Origin: Candidatus Protoclostridium gallicola
GTDB lineage: Bacteria; Bacillota; Clostridia; Christensenellales; Pumilibacteraceae
Assembly (NCBI GenBank): GCA_904387375.1
Contig: CAJFLE010000001.1
Span: 293,121 to 357,120, forward strand
Direction of reading: 5' to 3'
Length of the DNA stretch: 64,000 nt
Below are positions 34,204 through 41,480 of the stretch, in pieces. A model generated the notes under the pieces. It had not been told where the DNA came from. It worked only from the letters and a program-made list of their open reading frames with translations, and made no database searches. Position 1 is the first letter of the stretch; each line of letters opens with the position of its first letter. Position numbers and translations under genes: made by a program.

Positions 34204-35162
34204 GCGAGCGCCCCGCAGTAAATTACTATCGTGATAAACAGATAGCACACCATGGACGCGATAAGCATGCCGTCTATGCGGTCGAGCACGCCACCGTGGC
34301 CGGGAATAAGCGTCCCGTAGTCCTTGATCTCGCAGTAGCGTTTGATATACGACGCCATCAGGTCGCCTACCTCAGTCGCTATCGCGATACACAGCCCCAG
34401 CGACAGATAGAGCGCCAAACTTATAAACACGTTCTCGTTCAGTCCGGTAAGGCCCATGAATCCGGTAAACGACAGCCCGAATATCACGCCGGCGGCAAAC
34501 ACACCGCCGAACAGTCCGCCTATCGCGCCGGAAATGGTCTTTTTGGGACTGATGACGGGCGCAAGCTTGGGGCCTTTGAAGAATTTGCCCACGAACAGCG
34601 CGAATATATCCGCGCCCGACGCGCAGGCAAACGTCATGATTACGGCTATCGGTCGGTAATTGGGCGCAAACGCGCCCGATGCATACGCGTCGTAGGTCCA
34701 GCCCGTAAAGGCAAGTCCTTCGCCCGCGCCGGGAAAATAATTGAGTCCGAGAAAGTAGACCATTATTCCCACGGGATAGATCATACAGATAAACGTGCTG
34801 ATGACGTTTTCGAAAGAATGCCGCGTACTTGCCATATTAACGACAAAGCATACGACAAACATGGCGATCAGCACGACGAAAAACGCCGTAATGCCTCCGA
34901 AACCGCCGCGCTCGCTCGTCATTGCGTTGAACTCGTGCACGATCTTGAAGGCCGCATAGCCGATGAGTATGAACACGAGTATGAGCGGGAACATCGGTTT
35001 GCTGTACTTGTTCGCTATTGCGCGCGACATCTCGTATCCCGCGAAGATCATGAGTATAACTATGAAGATATCGTAGAAAAAATCGGCTATATACTGCGAC
35101 AAGAACAGTACGCCGGCCACGATAAACAATATGACCAATCCGAATATGACTCTGTCTTTCAT
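34200..35162 (-). CDS. cdsA: Phosphatidate cytidylyltransferase (CDP-diglyceride synthase)
   Basis: Membrane enzyme making CDP-diacylglycerol for phospholipid synthesis. The 320-residue chain has about eight membrane segments and the C-terminal CDS signature KDYGTLIPGHGGVLDRIDGMLI (given here as KDYGTLIPGHGG followed by VLDRID). It starts where uppS stops (one-base overlap) and precedes dxr, the usual order. Confidence 0.95.
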   Translation of the reverse strand: MKDRVIFGLVILFIVAGVLFLSQYIADFFYDIFIVILMIFAGYEMSRAIANKYSKPMFPLILVFILIGYAAFKIVHEFNAMTSERGGFGGITAFFVVLIAMFVVCFVVNMASTRHSFENVISTFICMIYPVGIMVYFLGLNYFPGAGEGLAFTGWTYDAYASGAFAPNYRPIAVIMTFACASGADIFALFVGKFFKGPKLAPVISPKKTISGAIGGLFGGVFAAGVIFGLSFTGFMGLTGLNENVFISLALYLSLGLCIAIATEVGDLMASYIKRYCEIKDYGTLIPGHGGVLDRIDGMLIASMVCYLFITIVIYCGALA

Positions 35163-35854
35163 TATTTGACCTTTCCGTACCGTCTGTCGGTTGCCGCAAA
35201 ATCGGCCAATATCTCATCCAGTTCCTTTTCCGTGAAATCCGGCCACAGCGTGCCCGTGAAATATATCTCTGAATAAGCCGTCTGATAAAGCAGAAAATTG
35301 CTGATGCGGTGTTCGCCGCCCGTGCGTATGAGTATGTCGGGATCGGGCATGCCCGCGGTATAGAGCGCGTCCGAAAACGACTGCTCGGTGATTTCGCGTC
35401 CTTCCCCTGCGAGTTTTGCCGCCGCGCGCACGATCTCCGCCCTGCCACCGTAGTTGAAGCAGATGTTGAGCGTGCCCGCGCGCAGTCCGTGCGTTTTTTC
35501 GTATGCATCGGATATAAGCGCCAGCGTTTCGGCGTCCAGCACCGAAGTGTCCCCGAGCACGTTCAGCCTTATGCCTTTTTCGGCAAGCAGGGGCGTTTTC
35601 TTGCGCAGATATTTTTTGAAGAGGTCGAGCAGTCCGTCCACCTCTTCTTCCGGCCGCTTCCAGTTTTCCGTGGAGAAAGCGAACAGCGTGAGACAGCCGA
35701 TACCTCTGGAAAAGACGGCGTCGGCGATCCTGTCTATGACTTTCACACCCTCCCGGTGTCCGAAACCGCGCGGCATCATGCGGCGTTTCGCCCATCTGCC
35801 GTTGCCGTCCATTATTATGGCTATGTGCCTGGGAAGCGCTTTATCAGATTTCAA
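35162..35854 (-). CDS. uppS: Undecaprenyl diphosphate synthase (isoprenyl transferase)
   Basis: cis-Prenyltransferase making the C55 lipid carrier for cell-wall synthesis. The 230-residue protein has the IMDGNGRWAKRR motif with the catalytic Asp near residue 16, FSTENWKRPEEEV, and the C-terminal RTGGEHRISNFLLYQTAYSE (RTGGEHRISNFLL) block. It overlaps frr by 11 bases. Confidence 0.96.
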   Translation of the reverse strand: MKSDKALPRHIAIIMDGNGRWAKRRMMPRGFGHREGVKVIDRIADAVFSRGIGCLTLFAFSTENWKRPEEEVDGLLDLFKKYLRKKTPLLAEKGIRLNVLGDTSVLDAETLALISDAYEKTHGLRAGTLNICFNYGGRAEIVRAAAKLAGEGREITEQSFSDALYTAGMPDPDILIRTGGEHRISNFLLYQTAYSEIYFTGTLWPDFTEKELDEILADFAATDRRYGKVK

Positions 35855-36410
35855 GGATTTCTTTTTCCTTCTCCTTGCTCATATCGTCCGCGGAAGCGAT
35901 ATATTTGTCAATGGCCTTCTGCACATCCTTCTCGAAACCGGCGAGCTCGTCCTCTGAGAAATTGAGGTCTTTTTTGAGCTTCTTCGCGCGGTCGAGCGAA
36001 TCGCGGCGCTCGTTGCGCAGCACGACCTTGCAGTCCTCCGCCATCTTCTTTACCTGTTTTACGAGCTCCTTGCGGCGCTCCTCGGTAAGCTGCGGGAAAA
36101 CCAGCCTGATCACTTTGCCGTCGTCGGTGGGATTGATTCCTATGTCCGACGCAGCTATGGCCTTCACCGTTTCCTTTGCCGCGCTGCGGTCGAAAAGATT
36201 GATGACGAGCATGCGAGGCTCGGGCACCGTTATGTTCGCCATCTGGCGCAGCGGCGTGAGCGACCCGTAATAGTCCACGGTTATATTGTCGAGAATGCGC
36301 GGATTAGCTCTTCCCGCGCGCACGGTCACGTACTCGCCGGAAAGATGATTGACGGCCTTCTCGAGTTTTTCTTCGAGCGTAAGCAATTCTTCTTCGAGTT
36401 CGGGTAACAT
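35844..36410 (-). CDS. frr: Ribosome recycling factor
   Basis: Splits post-termination ribosomes with EF-G. The 188-residue length is normal (about 185). Typical segments are VRAGRANPRILDNI, the YYGSLTPLRQMANI block and EERRKELVKQVKKMAEDCKV. GGGAGGAAGG precedes the ATG. It heads the frr-uppS-cdsA-dxr-rseP-ispG operon behind its own promoter. Confidence 0.97.
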   Translation of the reverse strand: MLPELEEELLTLEEKLEKAVNHLSGEYVTVRAGRANPRILDNITVDYYGSLTPLRQMANITVPEPRMLVINLFDRSAAKETVKAIAASDIGINPTDDGKVIRLVFPQLTEERRKELVKQVKKMAEDCKVVLRNERRDSLDRAKKLKKDLNFSEDELAGFEKDVQKAIDKYIASADDMSKEKEKEILEI

Positions 36411-36434
36411 TTGTCCTTCCTCCCTATTTTTACC

Positions 36435-36463
36435 AGTATAACATAATTATAATCGGGCTGCAA
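36435..36463 (-). promoter_or_regulatory. Sigma-A promoter for the frr-uppS-cdsA-dxr operon
   Basis: TTGCAG (36458-36463) and TATACT (36435-36440) on the minus strand with a 17-base spacer, directly after the pyrH stop at 36470. The expected leader is short (about 17 nt) but includes the GGGAGGAAGG ribosome site. Confidence 0.72.
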
Positions 36464-36469
36464 GCTATT

Positions 36470-37165
36470 TCAGCCGATATACGTTCCTATTTTTTCGCCC
36501 ATCGCCGCCTTGACTATGGTATTCTCTCCGTCCAGTCCGAACGTGATAATGGGAATATTGTTCTCCATACAGGTCGTTATCGCCGTTGTATCCATATGCG
36601 CGAGGCGCAGGTTTATGACGTCGAGATAGGTCAGCGATTCGAACTTTTTCGCGTTCGGGTTCTTCTTCGGATCGCTGTCGTACACGCCGTCCACGTTCTT
36701 CGCCATAAGCAGCGCGCCGGCATTGATCTCCGCGGCACGAAGCGCCGCGCCCGTATCCGTCGAGAAATACGGATTGCCCGTGCCGCATGCAAACAGCACG
36801 ATGCGGCCCATTTCGAAGTGCCTGAGCGCTTTTCTGAGCAGGAACGGCTCTGCCACCGCGGGAATAGAAAGCGCGGTCTGCAGGCGCGTCTGCACGCCTT
36901 TTTTCTCTATTGCGTCCTGAAGCGCAAGGCCGTTCATAATCGTCGCCAGCATGCCCATATGATCCGCGGTGACGCGGTCCATATTCGTTCCCTGCCTGCC
37001 GCGCCAAAAGTTGCCGCCGCCCATGACCACTGCGACTTCCACGCCGCGGTTGTGTATTTCCACTATCTGCGACACTACGTGCTCAACCATGCGCGCGTCA
37101 ATGCCCGTTCCGCCTTCGCCGGCGAGCGCCTCGCCGCTTATTTTGAGAAGAATTCTTTTATACAT
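36470..37165 (-). CDS. pyrH: UMP kinase
   Basis: Phosphorylates UMP to UDP. The 231-residue protein begins YKRILLKISGEALAG and has the VVMGGGNFWRGRQG, ALRAAEINAGALLMAKN and GVYDSDPKKNPNA segments of the amino-acid-kinase fold. The ATG at 37165 has GGAGGAAA 6 bases upstream; the longer frame would extend into the upstream terminator. Confidence 0.97.
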   Translation of the reverse strand: MYKRILLKISGEALAGEGGTGIDARMVEHVVSQIVEIHNRGVEVAVVMGGGNFWRGRQGTNMDRVTADHMGMLATIMNGLALQDAIEKKGVQTRLQTALSIPAVAEPFLLRKALRHFEMGRIVLFACGTGNPYFSTDTGAALRAAEINAGALLMAKNVDGVYDSDPKKNPNAKKFESLTYLDVINLRLAHMDTTAITTCMENNIPIITFGLDGENTIVKAAMGEKIGTYIG

Positions 37166-37190
37166 TCCGCTGTTTCCTCCGTTTTTAAGA

Positions 37191-37216
37191 AAAAGGAACA
37201 CCGAAGCGTTCCTTTT
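37191..37216 (-). terminator. Hairpin terminator between tsf and pyrH
   Basis: AAAAGGAAC (37191-37199) pairs with GTTCCTTTT (37208-37216), loop of 8, U-rich on the minus strand. It lies 6 bases after the tsf stop. No promoter fits between it and pyrH, so it probably terminates only part of the transcripts and lowers pyrH relative to rpsB-tsf. Confidence 0.65.
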
Positions 37217-37221
37217 CAGTT

Positions 37222-38142
37222 TTATTTTCCGGACATTTTGGCGACTTCCTCGGCAAGGTTGTCGACTTTCTTTTCCAGGCCTTCGCCCATTACGAGGCGG
37301 ACGAACCTGTTCAGCTTTATCTTCGTTCCCGTGGACTTGGATACGTTGGCAACGAGCTGTTCGACGGTTATGGAAGAATCCTTCGCGAACGGCTGATCCA
37401 CGAGGCAGATCTCTTTGAGGCTCTTCTGCAGTCTGCCCGCAAGCATTTTCTCGAGAATCGCGTCCGGCTTGGAAGCGTTCTTGGGATCGTTCTTTGCCTG
37501 AGCGAGCAGGATGGATTTCTCTTTTGCGATATAATCGGCGGGCACTTCGGAATCGTTGACATACGAGGGCGAGAACGCCGCGATATGCATCGCGATGTCG
37601 TGCGCCATTTCCTTGATCTCGTCGGTCACGGGCTTATCCGTTTCCACTTCGAGCATGACGCCGATCTTTCCGCCGTTGTGGAGATAAATTTCTTCCACGC
37701 CTTCGCTCACTTCGAATTTCTCGAAGCGGCGGGCGGTGATCTTCTCTCCGCACTTCGCGGTCTCTGCGTTCATGAGTTCGGTGACCGTCTGGCCTTCTAT
37801 CTTGGTTTCGAGCAGTTCTTCCACCGAAGCGGGATTCGTTTCCGCGATACCTTTGGCAACCTTCGCGACAAGCGCGCGGAAGCCGTCCGTATTAGCGACG
37901 AAGTCGGTCTCGCAGTTCAGTTCGGCAAGCACGCCGACTTTGCCAGACGTAAAGCCGCCGATAAGTCCCTCGCTTGCTATGCGACCTGCTTTCTTTGCGG
38001 CAATGCTTACGCCTATTTCTCTGAGATATTCTATTGCTTTGTCTTTGTCACCGTCGGTATGCACGAGCGCTTTCTTGCAGTCCATCATACCGGCGCCGGT
38101 GATTTCGCGGAGCTCCGCGACGTCCTTGGCAGTGAAACTCAT
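37222..38142 (-). CDS. tsf: Elongation factor Ts
   Basis: Guanine-nucleotide exchange factor for EF-Tu. The 306-residue protein has the UBA-like N-domain with LREITGAGMMDCKKAL, the EFFVANTD-type core (NCETDFVANTDGF) and a coiled-coil/C-terminal module. It is 24 bases after rpsB with GGAGGA upstream of the ATG. Confidence 0.97.
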   Translation of the reverse strand: MSFTAKDVAELREITGAGMMDCKKALVHTDGDKDKAIEYLREIGVSIAAKKAGRIASEGLIGGFTSGKVGVLAELNCETDFVANTDGFRALVAKVAKGIAETNPASVEELLETKIEGQTVTELMNAETAKCGEKITARRFEKFEVSEGVEEIYLHNGGKIGVMLEVETDKPVTDEIKEMAHDIAMHIAAFSPSYVNDSEVPADYIAKEKSILLAQAKNDPKNASKPDAILEKMLAGRLQKSLKEICLVDQPFAKDSSITVEQLVANVSKSTGTKIKLNRFVRLVMGEGLEKKVDNLAEEVAKMSGK

Positions 38143-38166
38143 GTTAATAAAGTCCTCCGAAAAAAT

Positions 38167-38946
38167 TTATGCCTGTTCGCTTTCCGGCTGAGCCGCCTCT
38201 TCGACGGGCGCGGGAGCTGCGGGCTGAGCGGCTGCGGCGCGCTTTGCGGCAACGGCCTCCTCGCCCTCTCTCGATTCGATAACGGCGTCCGCCATGGCGC
38301 CCGCGATGAGCTTGATCGCGCGGATAGCGTCGTCGTTGCCGGGAATGACGTAGTCCACTTCGTCGGGATCGCAGTTGGTATCGACTATGCCGACGATGGG
38401 AATATTGAGCTTACGCGCCTCCGCGACCGCGAGATGTTCTTTCTTCGGGTCGACGACGAAAAGCGCGCCGGGCAGCGTACGCATGTCCTTGATACCGCCG
38501 AGGTTTGCCTCGAGCTTGTCTCTCTCCTGCGTGAGCTGCATGACTTCTTTCTTGGGAAGGAGCGAAAACTCGTTCATGCTCTCCATCTGGTTGAGCTTGT
38601 TGAGTCTGTCGATCCTCGATCTGATGGTGGCGAAGTTGGTCAGCGTGCCGCCCAGCCAGCGAGCGGTGATGTAGTACATGCCGCAGCGCTGAGCTTCGGT
38701 AGCGATTGCCTCCTGCGCCTGCTTCTTCGTGCCTACGAACAGCACGGACTTGCCGCTGTCGACGACGCTTTTGATAAAGTTATACGCCTCGTCGATGAGA
38801 CCGACGGTTTTTTCGAGGTTGATGATATAAATATCGTTCCTCGCGGTGTAGATGTACTTCTTCATCTTGGGGTTCCACTTTCTCGTGGCGTGACCGAAGT
38901 GTACACCGGCTTCCAGCAGCTGTTTCATGGAAACAACGTTTGCCAT
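38167..38946 (-). CDS. rpsB: 30S ribosomal protein S2
   Basis: Small-subunit protein of 259 residues. It has the [24 protein letters not shown] block (quoted as [15 protein letters not shown]), [24 protein letters not shown] and [14 protein letters not shown] signatures, then an Ala/Pro/Glu-rich tail of about 30 residues (227-259) that is not part of the fold. The ATG at 38946 follows CAGGAGGA. A strong promoter and a roughly 100-nt leader precede it. The leader holds a small CGGGG/CCCCG hairpin (39000-39013) that could be a control site. Confidence 0.97.
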   Translation of the reverse strand: MANVVSMKQLLEAGVHFGHATRKWNPKMKKYIYTARNDIYIINLEKTVGLIDEAYNFIKSVVDSGKSVLFVGTKKQAQEAIATEAQRCGMYYITARWLGGTLTNFATIRSRIDRLNKLNQMESMNEFSLLPKKEVMQLTQERDKLEANLGGIKDMRTLPGALFVVDPKKEHLAVAEARKLNIPIVGIVDTNCDPDEVDYVIPGNDDAIRAIKLIAGAMADAVIESREGEEAVAAKRAAAAQPAAPAPVEEAAQPESEQA

Positions 38947-39055
38947 TTCTGTTCCTCCTGTTAATCCTCCCCGGCGCGTTGATTTTGTCCTCTTCAAGAC
39001 GGGGATTTCCCCGCCACAGTACGGACGGCGCTCGGGTGCGTATTCAAACACACGA

Positions 39056-39084
39056 ATTATATCATAAAAGGCGCCGGAAATCAA
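39056..39084 (-). promoter_or_regulatory. Sigma-A promoter for rpsB-tsf-pyrH, inside a terminator hairpin
   Basis: TTGATT (39079-39084) and TATAAT (39056-39061) on the minus strand with a 17-base spacer. The -35 and the spacer overlap the hairpin at 39067-39102. Expected start near 39049, leader about 103 nt. Confidence 0.8.
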
Positions 39085-39102
39085 CCGATTTTCGGCGCCT
39101 TT
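39067..39102 (-). terminator. Terminator after the DUF1292 gene
   Basis: A 16-bp stem with a loop of only four bases (39083-39086): the outer 10 bp (AAAGGCGCCG / CGGCGCCTTT) are perfect and one G-T pair lies inside. It is 22 bases after the DUF1292 stop and followed on the minus strand by TTTTATGAT. The rpsB promoter is embedded in it. Confidence 0.75.
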
Positions 39103-39123
39103 CGGCACTATTTTGCCATAAAT

Positions 39124-39462
39124 TTATTTTCCGCAGTCCTCGGACGAGGGGCAGCCCTCGCATTCGCCCTCGCACTCTTCCGAAGAGGTGGCGCGGAGAT
39201 ACTCCTCGAACACCGCTTCCTGCACCGCCTCGTCCTCGACGGGATAGAAGAAATCGTCGTCTTCGTTCTCCGTTTCCTCGATGCGGAATATTACCACCTC
39301 GTCGTCGGCGATACCTTCGATCTCCTCGGCGGGCTGAAGCAGAGCGTAAAGCTCGTTTTCGTATTCGACGACCGCCACTTCGTAGAAGTCCATGGGATTG
39401 TCGTCCTCGTCGAACAGGGTGATGATCTCATCGTCGTCGATCAGCTGTACTTTGTCTTCCAT
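39124..39462 (-). CDS. DUF1292 family protein with Cys-rich tail
   Basis: A 112-residue very acidic protein of the DUF1292 (YrzB) family, whose function is unknown. The core includes DEIITLFDEDDNPMDFYEVAVVEYEN and YALLQPAEE. Unusually the C-terminus adds a short tail with four Cys (ECEGECEGCPSSEDCGK), plausible as a metal site. AAGGAG lies 9 bases before ATG 39462 and only 3 before ATG 39468, so the former is chosen. It directly follows ruvX, as in Bacillus (yrrK-yrzB). Confidence 0.85.
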   Translation of the reverse strand: MEDKVQLIDDDEIITLFDEDDNPMDFYEVAVVEYENELYALLQPAEEIEGIADDEVVIFRIEETENEDDDFFYPVEDEAVQEAVFEEYLRATSSEECEGECEGCPSSEDCGK

Positions 39463-39464
39463 AT

Positions 39465-39890
39465 TCATATGCTCCTTGGACGCCGGGCGGAGGCGATGTA
39501 GTCGCCGAGTATTATCTGGGCCGATGCGGCGTCGGTGTATTTTTTCATGTTTTTCCTGGCGATTCCCGCCTGCGTGAGATACTCCTCAGCCTGCACGGTG
39601 GTCAGACGTTCGTCGTAGAACTCCACCGGCAGCGCGGACACTTTTGCGAGCACTCTTCCGAAAGCGCGCGTTTTCGAGGCGCGCTCGCCCTCCGTGCCGT
39701 CGGGCATGAGCGGCAGACCGAGCACTATCAGTCCGACTCCCTCTTCCGCCGCCGCGGCGGCGCAGACGTCTACGGCTTCCCGCATGCTCTTCACTTTGAC
39801 GGAGCGCAGCGGATACGCGAGTATTTCCTCGCCGTCGCAGGACGCGAGTCCCACGTATCTGTCGCCGTAATCGATGCCGAGTATCTTCAT
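39465..39890 (-). CDS. ruvX: Holliday junction resolvase-like protein RuvX (YqgF)
   Basis: RNase-H-fold protein linked to rRNA processing and proposed as a Holliday resolvase. The 141-residue chain has LGIDYGDRYVGLA at the N-terminus, LIVLGLPLMPDGTEG, and FYDERLTTVQAEEYL; acidic active-site residues are in place. The family starts right at the MKILGIDYG motif, so the ATG at 39890 is firm. There is no Shine-Dalgarno sequence: a consensus promoter ends 7 bases upstream, so the mRNA should be leaderless. Confidence 0.95.
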   Translation of the reverse strand: MKILGIDYGDRYVGLASCDGEEILAYPLRSVKVKSMREAVDVCAAAAAEEGVGLIVLGLPLMPDGTEGERASKTRAFGRVLAKVSALPVEFYDERLTTVQAEEYLTQAGIARKNMKKYTDAASAQIILGDYIASARRPRSI

Positions 39891-39897
39891 CGGTGTA

Positions 39898-39926
39898 ATT
39901 ATACCATACCCGAACGCGTTTGGCAA
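39898..39926 (-). promoter_or_regulatory. Sigma-A promoter abutting ruvX
   Basis: TTGCCA (39921-39926) and TATAAT (39898-39903) on the minus strand, 17-base spacer. Only 7 bases separate the -10 from the ruvX ATG (39890), so the transcript should begin at or next to the start codon. Confidence 0.82.
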
Positions 39927-39955
39927 TCAAAACCGCAGAAGAAAACGGCGAAACG

Positions 39956-39984
39956 AAAAAGAGTATTCGGCGAATACTCTTTTT
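39956..39984 (-). terminator. Terminator after the small Cys-rich gene
   Basis: A perfect palindromic hairpin: AAAAA-GAGTATTC, loop GGC, GAATACTC-TTTTT. It lies 8 bases after the stop of the 66-residue gene and ends the iscS transcript; the symmetric A/T tracts would also stop plus-strand RNA. Confidence 0.88.
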
Positions 39985-39991
39985 CGGCGAT

Positions 39992-40192
39992 TCAGTTTTC
40001 GGTGCCGGTGCAGCCGCAGTCGCTGCCGCATTCGCACTGCGTGGATTTTTTCGCTGCGGCGGAGCCCTGCGCCATTTTGGACTCCACCATCGCGGTCACG
40101 TCGTCCACCAGACGTTCGCAAGGCTTGCAGTTGCGTACGAGCACCGCCCCGGCGATCAGCCCGGCGGTAAGACCGAACAGCATATCTTTCAT
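39992..40192 (-). CDS. Small membrane-anchored Cys-rich protein
   Basis: A 66-residue protein I cannot assign to a family. Residues 1-20 form a Gly-rich membrane segment (LFGLTAGLIAGAVLV), resembling YtxH-like anchors. Then come NCKPCERL (CxxC) and a C-terminal CECGSDCGC cluster, a likely metal- or thiol-binding tail. A good GGAGG ribosome site precedes the ATG, supporting a real gene. It follows iscS by 61 bases and precedes a strong terminator, so it is probably cotranscribed with the cysteine desulfurase. Confidence 0.7.
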   Translation of the reverse strand: MKDMLFGLTAGLIAGAVLVRNCKPCERLVDDVTAMVESKMAQGSAAAKKSTQCECGSDCGCTGTEN

Positions 40193-40253
40193 ATAACATA
40201 CCTCCGCCGTTATTCTTTGCCGACGCAGGCGTAATTATGCGCAAAAATTGTCG

Positions 40254-41399
40254 TCATCTGCCGCGCAGGCGGCGCACCGTATCCGCAAGCACTCCCGCGG
40301 CATAAACGGCGTCGTCGACGGCAACGCCCGGTCCGAACGAAAAACGTACGGACGAACGCGCTTCGCTTTCAGGCATTCCGATGGCCGTCAGTACGTGCGA
40401 AGGCTCGAGCGAGCCGGATGAGCAGGCCGATCCGAGCGAACAGGCTATGCCCGCAAGGTCGAGCGACTGCACGAGTGCGTCGCCGTTTACGCCGAAAAAC
40501 GTAAAATTGACGATGTGCGGCAGGCGCGGAGACGACGCGCAGTTTTCCCGCACGTCGGGCACGTTCGAGATTACGTGTCCGGCGAACGCGTCTTTCGCCG
40601 CGGCGGCGAGCGCATTGTTTCTCTCCATTTCGGCCGCAGACAAAGCAAACGCTTCCGCCATGCCGACGACGGCCGCCACGTTGGTCGTACCGCCGCGCAT
40701 GGAGCGCTCCTGATGCCCGCCCTCGATAAGTTTATCGGGCAGCACGCCTTTTTTTATATACAGGAAACCGGCGCCCTTGGGACCGCCGAACTTGTGCGCG
40801 GAAACGGTCATGAGATCGACGCCGGAAGCGCTTACGTCAACGTCGGTATGCCCGGCAGCCTGCACCGCGTCGGTATGGAAAAGCGCGCCGTATTCGTGCG
40901 CCAGCGCAGCCAGCTCGCGCACAGGCTGCACCGTCCCCGCTTCGTTGTTCGCGGTCATGACGGACACGAGCGCGGTATCTGCGCCAAGCGCGCCGCGGAG
41001 CGTTTCGGCTCCGAGAACTCCGCCGGCGGACACGGGCAGTATCGCCACGTCGAAGCCGTACCGTTCCAGCGAACGCGCGGCGGCAAGCACGGACGGGTGT
41101 TCAATGGCGGTAGTTATAATGCGTTTTTTTACGGTTCTGCCGAGCGCGTGAGCAACGCCTTTGACCGCCCAGTTATTGGCCTCGGTTCCGCCCGAAGTAA
41201 AGTATATTTCCTGCCGCGCCGCGCCGATTGCGGATGCGATCCTTCTGCGCGCGGTATCGACCGCGTCGGCCGCACGCCTGCCGAAAGAATGCACCGAATC
41301 CGCGTTGCCGAACTCGTCGGTAAGGTACGGCATCATGGCGGCAAGCGCCCTGCCGTCCAGCGGCGAGGTGGCCGCGTAATCAAGATAAACCCGTTTCAT
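40254..41399 (-). CDS. Cysteine desulfurase (NifS/IscS family)
   Basis: PLP enzyme that releases sulfur from cysteine for Fe-S clusters or thio-modified tRNA. The 381-residue protein begins VYLDYAATSPLD, has the PLP Lys in SAHKFGGPKG and the catalytic Cys in SACSSGSLEPSHVL. Which cofactor pathway it serves is not visible: no iscU, mnmA or nadA lies next to it. The ATG at 41399 is fixed by the conserved N-terminus. It has no ribosome site and a consensus promoter ends 7 bases upstream, predicting a leaderless mRNA. Confidence 0.94.
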   Translation of the reverse strand: MKRVYLDYAATSPLDGRALAAMMPYLTDEFGNADSVHSFGRRAADAVDTARRRIASAIGAARQEIYFTSGGTEANNWAVKGVAHALGRTVKKRIITTAIEHPSVLAAARSLERYGFDVAILPVSAGGVLGAETLRGALGADTALVSVMTANNEAGTVQPVRELAALAHEYGALFHTDAVQAAGHTDVDVSASGVDLMTVSAHKFGGPKGAGFLYIKKGVLPDKLIEGGHQERSMRGGTTNVAAVVGMAEAFALSAAEMERNNALAAAAKDAFAGHVISNVPDVRENCASSPRLPHIVNFTFFGVNGDALVQSLDLAGIACSLGSACSSGSLEPSHVLTAIGMPESEARSSVRFSFGPGVAVDDAVYAAGVLADTVRRLRGR

Positions 41400-41406
41400 A
41401 ATTCCG

Positions 41407-41435
41407 ATTATACCATATAAGCCGCGCAAAGTCAA
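41407..41435 (-). promoter_or_regulatory. Sigma-A promoter abutting the cysteine desulfurase gene
   Basis: TTGACT (41430-41435) and TATAAT (41407-41412) on the minus strand, 17-base spacer. The -10 is 7 bases from the ATG at 41399. The -35 directly follows the glyA terminator stem. Confidence 0.85.
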
Positions 41436-41436
41436 A

Positions 41437-41466
41437 ATCCCCGCGCGCCCTGCGGCGTACGGGGAT
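41437..41466 (-). terminator. Terminator after glyA
   Basis: ATCCCCG (41460-41466 on the minus strand) pairs with CGGGGAT (41437-41443); an inner CGC/GCG pair extends the stem. It is followed by TTTTGACTTTG, whose first bases are also the -35 of the next promoter. It lies 14 bases after the glyA stop. Confidence 0.72.
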
Positions 41467-41480
41467 ATGATTATTTTTTA

